DNA of 64,000 nucleotides from Artemia franciscana. Lineage: Eukaryota > Arthropoda > Branchiopoda > Anostraca > Artemiidae. The DNA lies in NCBI RefSeq assembly GCF_032884065.1, contig NC_088866.1, positions 52,832,068-52,896,067 on the forward strand. Reading direction: 5' to 3'. Below the pieces are notes generated by a model that saw only the letters and a list, made by a program, of their open reading frames with translations, was not told the origin of the DNA and did not search any database. Below are positions 23,935-64,000 of this stretch, one piece after another; positions within the stretch are counted from its first letter, which is position 1, and each line of letters starts with the position of its first letter. A program made the translations under genes and the position numbers.

Positions 23935-25028
23935 TAGACCAATAATTAAATTTAAAAAAAAACAAGTTTTTTTTTAACTGAAAATAAGGAGCGATATTAA
24001 AACTTAAAACGAACAGAAATTACTCCGTATATGAAAGGGGCTGTTCCCTCCTCAACGCCCCTCCCTTTACGCTAAAGTTTGACTTTCTCTCAACTCTACT
24101 GTTTAAAACAATAAAAAACTGACTTTCGTTTTCGTTTGACTTTCTCTCAACTCTACTTTTTACAACAATAAAAAACATCAGCGTTGAGGAGGGAACAGCC
24201 CCTTTCATATACGGAGTAATTTCTGTTCGTTTTAAGTTTTAGTATGCGTAATAATTTTTGTTCGTTTCAAGTTTTAATGCTGCTCCTTACTTCAGCAGAA
24301 AAATCCCCCCGAAAGCGTCTGTACACTTCCCAATAACCATTACTATATGTAAACACTGGTCGAAGTTTGTAACTTGCAGCCCCTCCCATGGGTACTGCGC
24401 GGGAGTAAGTCGTCCCCAAAGACATAGTTATTAGTTTTTCGACTATTAGGTTATCTCAGAATTTTGATCCGGCGACTTTGGGAAAAAATGAGCTTGGGAG
24501 GGGGCCTAGGTGCCCTCCAATTTTTTTTGGTCGCTTAAAAAGGGCACTAGAACTTTTAATAAAACCGTTAGAATGAGCCCTCTCACGACATTCTAGGACC
24601 ACTGTGTCGATACTATCGACAAATAAAAAGTCGATACTAACGATACTATCGACGTTTTTCTATAAAAAGAAAAACGAATAAACACGCATCCGTGATCTGT
24701 CTTGTGGCAAAAATGCAAAATTCCACATTTTTGTAGATAGGAGCTTGAAACTACGACTGTTTTTTTATATTGATTTGATATGATTTTCTGATACGCTGAA
24801 TCTGACGGTGTGATTTTCGTTAAGATTCTATGACTTTTAAGGAGTGTTTCTCCGTATTTTCTAAAATAAAGCAAATACTAAAATGTAACTGATGTGTAAG
24901 TCTAAATTTAATGAAACATATATATTTAAAATCAGCATTGAAATGCGATTTTTTGATGTAACTATTGTTATAAAATTCCGTTTTTTAGAGTTTCGGTTAC
25001 TATTGAGCCGGGTCGCTCCTTATTAAAG
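23935..25028 (-). mobile_element. R1 family copy, internally deleted, minus strand
   Basis: Contains the 3' palindromic module (arms around 24,000-24,060 and 24,180-24,240, each with cgaacagaaattactccg or its complement), joined to the 5' half. That half includes gggcacctag, the gcagcccctccc block, gatctgtctt, and the end gagccgggtcgctcctta at about 25,005-25,024. The outermost 5' hairpin is missing. Confidence 0.8.
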
Positions 25029-25239
25029 ACAGAGTCATTCCGAGGATTGGTGTGCCCTGGGCAAAATTAAATACAGTCTTCCCCTCCCGACTCATATATA
25101 AGCCAAAAAACCGAATCAAAATGGGCAGTTCTCTAGCCATGGCACCCTCCCCTCCCAAATGTGAGCCAATTGCCCCTACTCCCTTGAACGGCTCTGGGTA
25201 CAGACACAGCGTGTATGTTGGTATACATGATATGGATAT
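25029..25239. other. Unassigned spacer between R1 copies
   Basis: About 210 bp with C-rich runs and no recognised feature. It carries an 81-codon open frame with no recognisable similarity, probably chance. Confidence 0.4.
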
Positions 25240-26842
25240 TTTAGTGATTAAATTAAAAAAACAAGTTTTTTTAAATGAAAGTAAGGAACAACATTAAAAC
25301 TTAAAACGAACAGAAATTACTCCGTATATGAAAGGGGCTTTTCCTCCTCAATACCTCGCTCTTTAGGCTAAAGTTTGACTCTTTCTCTTAACTCTACTTT
25401 TTAAAAGAGTAAAAAGCTATAGCGTAAAGAGCAGGGCGTTGAGGAGAAAAAGCCCCTTTCATATATGGAGTAATTTCTGTTCGTTTTAATGTTGCTCCTT
25501 ACTTTCATTTAAAAAAAAGTGTTTTTTTATTTAATTTCTGAACGTTTTTGAATTAATGCATGTATTGATCTTGGCTCTGCACATAAATAATTAAACAAAT
25601 TTGCATATTAATTTTTTTTTGGCTAATTGGCTTTCTTGTAGTTTTTTTTTTTTTTGAGAAAAAAGGAGCGATGGAGGAGGCCTAGTTGCCCTCCAATTTT
25701 TCGATTACTTAAAAAGCAACTAGAACTTTTAATTTTTTACGAACGTTTTCATTATTAAAAAATATACGTAACTTACAAATTAACTTACGTAACGAACTTC
25801 TATATTCGTATATTTTTCTTGCATCTATGATGGGGTTCACCCCTTGTCGATACCTCGCTCTTTACGCTATAGCTTAAATTTTGTCCCAATTCCTTAAGAA
25901 TGACCTATGAATCACAAAGGCCGTAGAATAAATAGTTGAAACTATTAGAAATACTTTAGCGTAAAGAGTGAGGTATTACGAGGAGGTAAACCCCTCATAT
26001 GCGTAATAATTTTTGTTCGTTTCAGGTTTTAATGCTGCTCCTTACTTCAGCAGAAAAAACCTTTCATATTTATTTTTTCATTGTTTTTTCAAATAATGCT
26101 AGAAAATCCTGCGCCCCCCCTCATTGAAATTCTCTTCCCCTATGAGAAGGTCCTACATGGAAATATCCTGCCACGTAACCCCCCCCAACTCTCCCTCAGT
26201 TTGTAACTTGCAGCCCCTCCCAAGGGGACTGCGGGGGAGTAAGTCGTCCCCAAAGGCATAGTTGTTAGGTTTTTCGACTGTGCTGAATAAAATGGCTGTC
26301 TCAAAATTTTGATCCGGTGACTTTGGGGAAAAAATGAGCGTGGGAGGGGCCTAGGTGCCCTCCAATTTTTAAGGTCACTTAAAAAGGGCACTAGAACTTT
26401 TAATTTCCGTTAGAATGAGCCCTCTCGCGACATTTAAGGACCACTGAGTCGATACGATCACCCCGGGAAAAAAAACAAAAAACATGCATCCGTGATCTGT
26501 CTTTTGCCAAAAAATGCGAAATTCCCCATTTTTGTAGATAGTAGCTTGAAACTTCTACAATAAGGTTCTCTGATACGCTGAATCTGATGTGGGATTTTCG
26601 TTAATATTGTATGACTTTAGGGGTGTTTCCCCCTATTTTCTAAAATGAGTCAAATTTTCTCAGGCTCATAACTTTCGATGGATAAAGTCTTGATGAAACT
26701 TATATATCTAAAATCAGCATTAAAACGCGATTCTTTTGATGTAACTATTGGTATCAAAATTCCATTTTTTAGAGTTTTGGTTAATATTGAGCCGGGTCGC
26801 TCCTTACTTCAGGTCGTTACCAAGAACTGTTTGATAACTAGG
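25240..26842 (-). mobile_element. R1 family copy, near full length, minus strand
   Basis: Read on the minus strand it starts with gttatcaaacagttcttggt and the 5' hairpin (26,842 downwards), then ggagcgacccggctc and the shared internal blocks in the same order as the copy at 32,242-34,027. It ends with the palindromic module at about 25,250-25,520. No protein-coding capacity is visible. Confidence 0.82.
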
Positions 26843-27792
26843 CCACACTAATTTTTGACAGGTTTGTGCTAATCTGCTGTAAATGATTGTTAATCGAATA
26901 CATTTTAATTCATAAGTTTAAAAACGTTGAGGATAAATTATTTGCGCTTACATTAATAAGTGCAACATCAGGCTCCCAAAAATTAGAGAAAAAATAAAAT
27001 AAATTTAGGTCTAAGAAAAAGTTCTTATCTAAAAATCGAGTTCTTATCGAGATCTAAAAAAAATTTTAGATCTCGAACTTCTGAGAGGCTTCAAAAATTT
27101 ATCGGATCTAAAAGAAATTTTGACCTAGATTTTCTTATCAACGGCCATATCACAAACGTTTTTTCCTTTTTTGTTGATTAACTTTAAATAATTTAAATTG
27201 AAAGTTTTCAGTAGCCTTGAGCCGTCAGTCTCCAAGGGATCTCGAGTGACCAGGTCTAGAAAAGTGTCAAGTTAACCTCCAAGAGAAGCAGGCATGGATC
27301 CAGAGCTTTGATTTCTGAGGCGTGGCCGTTTTAGGAGGGAAAAGTGGGACATCACCCCTCCATCTAGAATTTTGCTAAAAATAGATGCGTTAAGGCCGAG
27401 CTTACTATCGAAGTAACGTAACGCAAGGGGAAGTTAACAGATGTTGTAAATTTTTGCGAATGATGGGGCTCCAGTTGGGGTTCCATCATGTGTGAACAAG
27501 TCTATTTTGATCCAATTTGCCACGTTTTTTTTATTTTCGAAAATTTTACCAACCTTTAATATTTTACGCAGTGTAAAATACATTAAAAAATAATTATGAC
27601 ACGATATAATTATGCGATGTGATGGCACAATATGATCAAACTTTGGCAGGTAGGTCCTAGTGGAATTTTTTGCGAGAGAGCGGATAGGCCACAGTAAGGC
27701 TCATTATGATACCACCAATATAATCAAAAAGCACTAATTAATTAAATAGTAATTATATCGTGCAGTAATTATTTTTGATATATTTTCAAACT
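26843..27792. other. Intergenic, nothing recognised
   Basis: AT-rich DNA. There is a local inverted/direct repeat of agatctaaaa near 27,050-27,110, with no gene or known element. Confidence 0.5.
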
Positions 27793-28500
27793 TTGCGGCA
27801 ACGAACTGCAGTAAGGAGCGACCCGGTTCAATAGTAAACGAAACTCTAAAACAGAATTTTGATACTAAAAGATACATTAAAAGAATTGTATTTTTATGCT
27901 GATTTTAAATATATAAGTTTCATCAAATTTAGTCTTACTCATCAAAAGTTACGAGCCTGAGAAAATTTGCCTTATTTTGGAAAATAGGGGGAAAAATTCC
28001 CTAAAAGTCATAGAATCTTAACGAAAATCACACCATCGCATTCAGCGTATTAGAGAACCCTAACTTAAAAGTTTCTAGCTCCTATCTACAAAAATGTAGA
28101 ACTTCGTATTTTTTGCCAGAAGACCGATCACGGGTGCGTGTTTTTTTTTTTTTTTTCAGAGGTCATCGTATCGACCAAGTGGTCCCAGAATGTCGCAAGA
28201 GGGATCGTTCTAACGGAAATGGAAAGTTGTAGTGCCCTTTTTAAGTGACCAAAAAAATTGGAGGGCACCTAGGCTCCCTCCCACGTTCATTTTTTCCCAA
28301 AGTTAACGGATCGAAATTTGGAGATAGCCATTTTGCTCAGCACTGTCAGAAAACATAATAACTATGTCTTTGGGGATAACTTACTCCCCCACAGTCCCCG
28401 GGGGAGGGGCTGTAAGTTACAAACTTTGACCAGTTTTTACATACAGTAATGGTTATTGGGAAGTATACACACGTTTTCAGGGGTATTTTTTTGTTGGGGG
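27793..28500 (+). mobile_element. R1 family 5' half
   Basis: Starts cggcaacgaactgcagtaag, then ggagcgacccggttcaatag, and runs through the T tract, the ttggagggcacctagg block and the aagttacaaactttgacca block to the gttttcaggggtatttt block. The downstream half and palindromic module are missing. Confidence 0.8.
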
Positions 28501-30563
28501 GGGGGTATTTCATACATCTTTTTGCTCTTTAAATGCATGTGAATGTGACGTCATTCACACAAAAAAGTTAGTTTTTGCAAAATTAAGCCTTGTCCATGAT
28601 CCACCGTCTTGTCCATGACCCACCAAAATGTAGCCATGTCCCACTTGTGAGGCCTACATTCCACGCTTGGAATTAAGGCCCTCGTGATTTCGTATCAGGT
28701 AGCTAACATGATAAAAAAAAGTTTTATCTATTTTTTTTTTTTATTCTAGGTAGCAAACAACAAGTAACTATTATTCATGAAGAATAGCCTATTGATTTTT
28801 TTACCACCAGACAGAACCAGACTGAACTAGTTTTTCTTAGATTATTGAACCGTACATGCTTAGAAAACTCAGAGCCTCTGAATATATTTATTTTGAAAAC
28901 TTAGGGTCCGTTTTCTTGAGGATGAGAGCTGCGTGGAAGTCATCCATCCACATGAACACGTGTTTTCGTTCTGTATTTGTTAAATACAAGTATGTTTTTG
29001 TTTACCTCTCATATACATATTCTTGAGCTTGTCGAAAAGCCCTAGTTCAACTCGACCTCGAGATCAGATTAGAGGCGAATAAAGAAATCCACCTTTTTGT
29101 CGACAAAATGATTGTTTTCGTGGGGATGGGAGGTAAACATGAGTTCAACCGCCATCCACATAAAAATAGGCCTTTCCTGCATAATGTTTAAGCAAATCTC
29201 ACTTATAATCTAATGGTTTTGCATAATACGTTTTCTTCATTGAATGTCCATGTGTGGTAAGTTTGAAAAGATTGCCAAGAAAACACTACGTTTTCTGATA
29301 TAAAGAAGCCGGGCTATCGTATGCTTAAGCTCTTTAAACTTTGGTCGAAAAAAGACAAGACATCAAGGCCTTAGAAGTTATTGTTTACTTCCGTAATTAA
29401 ATTAGTAATGATAATTATCAAAATAAAAAAAAACTACCCCTTAGATTACGCAAATATTATCAGAATGCTCATACGCCTGTCCATTCAAAACGCTTTTAAG
29501 GTAACCAAGGTTACTTCACAGTCTCGAGAACCTTTTTTCAGTCTATGTAGAGAATATTTTTTTAACTTAAAGCGAGCAATACTTTATTTTTCGCCTAAAC
29601 TATGGTGCTGGACTTGAGGCGGTCTGATCTAAAAAAGATTCTAAATTCAAAATCTGATTCTAAAATGAACTGAAGATTCGAATCTAAAGTGCTAAGATGT
29701 ACCAAAGAAGTGAAACATCTCCATGATCCCAAACAGAAACAATACCATCCCACAAACCGACACAAAAACGGGCTTAAGGGGAAAACTTGAATGCAGAGGT
29801 TTTTAATAATTCCATGTAAACAAATAATAAAGAGAGATAAAACTAAAATAAAACCTCAAACGAAACTGCGGCCAGTAGTGAGAAAAGAGATGAAAGACTA
29901 ATAACGTGGATATTTCGCCTGCATCTAAACTAGGCGTCCTCATCGCAACTTTTAAGAGCTTTCATACCATGTAAAAAATGGTACAGACCCGGAGTTTTTA
30001 GTGAATGTATCTTACTACAGATATACCAGGCCTTCATTTATCAATTTTTTTTATGTCAACGACGTTAATGGACAAGAGGTAAGAAAAAAAAGTCTGGGAA
30101 CCTACAATATATAATGAATTGTTAATTAACAACGTATATACTCCACTAAAAGCATATTTATTTCAATACAAAGCTATACAATACTTGAACTGATTCACCT
30201 CGAATCCTAGCTCACACTTAAAGACAAGAAAACATCGAACGATCGCTTTATCCATCAGTATAGGCCATCTGTTAGGAAGAACATGCTATGGATGGCGGGA
30301 AATTCAAAAACTTTTAAACATCATCATTTAGATGAAAAATACTTGAAACATCAGCTAATTTTAGTTTTCCATAAGGAACAAAGCGAACGCTCTGAAGGTA
30401 AAAAGAGCTGATCAATTAGAACTTTCGCCCCTAAATTTTTACCTTCAACAATATAATAAAAAGGTAAATTAAATTTGAAAGAAGAAAAAGACACACTAAA
30501 ACTATGGGTAGCTACAACGTAGCTTTGGTGTAGCCCAGGGTAAACCCTGGGTGCCTTTAGGCC
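28501..30563. other. Intergenic / AMD1 3' flank
   Basis: No gene recognised. A TTTATT at about 30,157 (AATAAA on the minus strand) is a possible AMD1 poly(A) signal. It is one of several by chance in such AT-rich DNA. Confidence 0.4.
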
Positions 30564-61443
<30,880 letters not shown>

Positions 61444-61705
61444 CTGAAAAAAAATATTCATATAATCCTTAATTCGTATAATCCACTTAAATTCTTAATA
61501 TCCACAAAATCCTAAATTAATCCCTTAATTCTAATCCTTAGTTATGAACCTACTGCTCTCGCTTAAAAAATATATCCTTAATTCGTATATTCCTATTTAA
61601 TCCTGTATATCCACATAATCACAGATTAATTCCTAATAGATTAATCCATAGTGATCCATTAGATTAATCCACAGTGATGAACATGCTGCTCTCGGTATAA
61701 AAAAA
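61444..61705 (-). repeat. Two degraded tandem copies of the AMD1 exon start and its acceptor
   Basis: Reading in gene direction, cgagagcagcatgttcatca occurs in the real exon (61443 down). It recurs as cgagagcagtaggttcataa (about 61,563 down) and as cgagagcagcatgttcatca (about 61,693 down). Each is preceded by an A/T-rich intron tail, and the intervening DNA shares tacgaattaaggat and tggatat/tgtgga blocks. The middle copy keeps an AG acceptor but runs into a stop; the outer copy has lost the AG. Confidence 0.85.
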
Positions 61706-61942
61706 TGAAAAAAAATCCTTAATTTGAGCGATTGATATAATCTCACATACATGCATTTAAACACCAACTTCAGAAGAGAAAGAGGATCAGAGTATTCCCG
61801 GGGAGGGGGGGTCAAAAATACGAAAAATGCAATTTAGGTCATATTTTCCAAAAGGAATATTTTAGACCCACTAGCAGGGAGAGAAATCTCACACCTATCC
61901 CAATGAGTCGTTATGATAATAGATATACAAAAGTCTGAATCA

Positions 61943-63285
61943 AACAGTTAATGATAACGAACTGTAGTCAGGAGCGACCCGACTCAATAGTAACCGAAAC
62001 TCTAAAAATGAAATTTTGACACCAATAATTACATCAAAAGAATTACATTTTATGCTGATTTTAAATATACAAGTTTGATCAAGTTTAGTCTTGCCCATCA
62101 AAAGTTACAAGTCAGAGAAAATTTACCTTATTTTAGAAACTAGGGAAAACACCCTCTAAAAGTCAAAGAATCTTAACGAAAATCACACCATCAGATTCAG
62201 CGTATCAGAAAACCCTGCTGTATGTGTTTCAAGCTCCTATCTACAAAATGTAGAATTTTGTATTTTTTTTTTTGCCAGAAGACAGATCACGGATGCGTGT
62301 TTATTCGTTTTTTTGTTGTTTTTTTTTTTCCCCAGGGGTAATCGTGTCGACTCAGTGGTTCTAGAATGTCGCGAGAGGACTCATTCTAATGGAAATTAAA
62401 AGTTCTAGTTCCCCTTTTAAGCGACCAAAAAAATTGGAAGGCATCTACACCCCCTCCCACGCTCATTTTTTCCCAAAGTCACCGGATCAAAATTTTGAGA
62501 TAGCTGTTTTGTTCAGCATATTCGAAAAACCTAATAATTATGTCTTTCGGGACTACTTAATCCCCCACAGTCCCCGGTGGAGGGGCTGCAAGTTACAAAC
62601 CTTGACCATTGTTTACGCATAGTAATGGTTATTGGGAAGTGTAGAGACGTTTTCGGGGGGACTTTTTCGCGTTGAGGGGAGGTGAGGTTATTAGGAGAGG
62701 TGGTTACATGGGAAGATCTTTCCATGGAAGAATTTATCACGAGGGAAGAGAATTTTTATGAAGGGGCCCTAGGAGTTTCTAGCTTTATTAAAGAAAAGGA
62801 GAAAATAAACGAAAAAATTTACTTTAGCTGGAAGTAAGGAGCAGCATAAGAACCTAAAACGAACAGAAATTATTACGTTTCCAGGGGGTTCGTCTCCTCC
62901 ATAATACCTCACTCTTTACGCAAAAGTATTTATAGTAATTTTAACTATTTATTCTACGGTCTTTGTGATTTAGGGGTCATTCTTAAAGAATTGGGACAAA
63001 ATTGAAGCTTCAGCGTAAAGAGCGAGGTATTGGCGTGGGGGCGAACCACCTCATGTACGAGATAAAAATATACAAATATAGAAGTTCGTTACGTAAGTTA
63101 ATTCGTAAGTACGTATATTTATTACTAATAAAAAGTTCATAAAAAAATTAAAAGCTCTAGTTGCCTTTTTAAGTAATCAAAAATTGGAGGGCAACTAGGC
63201 CTCCTCCCGCACCCCTTTTTATCAAAATTATCCGATCAAAACTATGAGAAAGTTATTTAGGTAGCCAAAAAAAAATTAAATGCAA
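61943..63285 (+). mobile_element. R1 family copy, near full length
   Basis: Starts tcaaacagttaatgataacg, then caggagcgacccgactcaat, followed by all the internal blocks through the palindrome-related taatacctcactctttacgc and gagcgaggtattggcg, and the ttggagggcaactaggcctc block. The terminal palindrome is absent. Confidence 0.83.
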
Positions 63286-64000
63286 ATTTCGCTAATGTGG
63301 GAACCCGTCACCCATAGACTGAAAACTAAAAAAAAACTCCACCCCTCTCCTACAGGCCCAACCTCTTTAAGATCTACTAGGATAGTAGCCATCAATGCCA
63401 ATTCCAAAATTCGGGCCATGTCTCAACAATAATTCCAGGTTCGGTTCATTATTAGTGTTGTTCAGTGTTTTTAGTTTTATTTATTTAATGATTTTATTTT
63501 CTGGCAAGAGATTTGAATTTGAACCTGATGATAACAGGCACAGGTCCTGTCGAAATTATCGTTTGAAAAAATCAATCACTTGACATCCATAACTTAGGTA
63601 AGCTTATTACCATCTATCATTATTACCCCTTGCTTGGAAGGAGTGACGCACCTAGACCCGGAAAAATGCATGGAAAATATAAATTCGGGATATATATTTG
63701 CATATTAGGGGGTTGGGGTGGTAATAAGGTAAAGTGAAGCATTTACAGGAATGAAAAAAGTATTTTAAAGTTGTTTTAAGGAGGAGTAATTCTGCACAAG
63801 CTCCAAAAAGGGCCTTTAAAGTTAAAAACGGATGTATTTATTTCAATACGATCATACTGTACGTTAGCTTTTGAACTGACATTCGTTTCAGGGTAAACGA
63901 TCATTTTGGGCGTTTTTGGACTGATTCTCTCAATATGTAGTAATATAGGATTCGTGGACTTAGGATACTAACTCACTCAATATACCACTAGATGGCTTAG
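63286..64000. other. AMD1 intron or flank, nothing recognised
   Basis: I searched the minus strand for the N-terminal AMD1 exon(s) and found none. The 62-codon plus-strand frame at 63,395 has no recognisable similarity. Confidence 0.5.

Noticed and set aside
61706..64000. N-terminal AMD1 exon
   Set aside because: I looked on the minus strand for the residues preceding the SESS cleavage motif and found nothing convincing. They are probably outside the window.

Overview
The window is nuclear DNA from an AT-rich, intron-rich and transposon-rich animal, most likely an invertebrate. I lean towards a crustacean or other arthropod, but no single feature proves it. It holds two recognisable conserved genes in convergent orientation. 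No bacterial, plasmid or phage features are present.

Left half (1-22,522, + strand): the 3' two thirds of a PPIL4-type gene, a spliceosome-associated cyclophilin with an RRM. Four exons are visible: 1899-1995, 3128-3369, 17566-17744 and 21063-22522. The cyclophilin-domain exons lie left of the window. The intron before the third exon is about 14.2 kb. About 12.4 kb of it (5188-17565) is a tandem array of roughly 90 units. Each unit is a copy of the end of that same intron (branch-point-like CTAAT, pyrimidine tract, AG) fused to the first ~52 nt of the exon that follows. That exon start encodes beta-2 and RNP1 of the RRM. The array is therefore a ladder of decoy 3' splice sites ending at the true exon. 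Much of it is a 258-bp dimer (153 + 105 bp), and a ~5.1-5.3 kb block of it is itself duplicated. This is the most unusual object in the window.

Middle and right (30,564-61,443, - strand): six exons of S-adenosylmethionine decarboxylase (AMD1/SamDC), including the pyruvoyl-forming Glu-Ser site. The N-terminal exon(s) were not found and probably lie beyond the right edge. The exon carrying the self-cleavage site also has two degraded tandem copies of its own start and acceptor just upstream, a small-scale version of the PPIL4 array. The 3' end of PPIL4 (last codons, stop and UTR) is duplicated too.

The rest is introns and intergenic DNA filled with repeats. There is an abundant unclassified dispersed family, called R1 here, with at least nine full or partial copies. 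There are non-LTR retrotransposon fragments: one long ORF1/ORF2 copy split by a hAT-like MITE with 8-bp target duplications, plus several short pieces. There are also SINE-like elements, a large foldback element invaded by R1, a TIR element, minisatellites, and long homopolymer and dinucleotide runs. The intergenic gap between the two convergent genes (22.5-30.5 kb) is mostly R1 copies.
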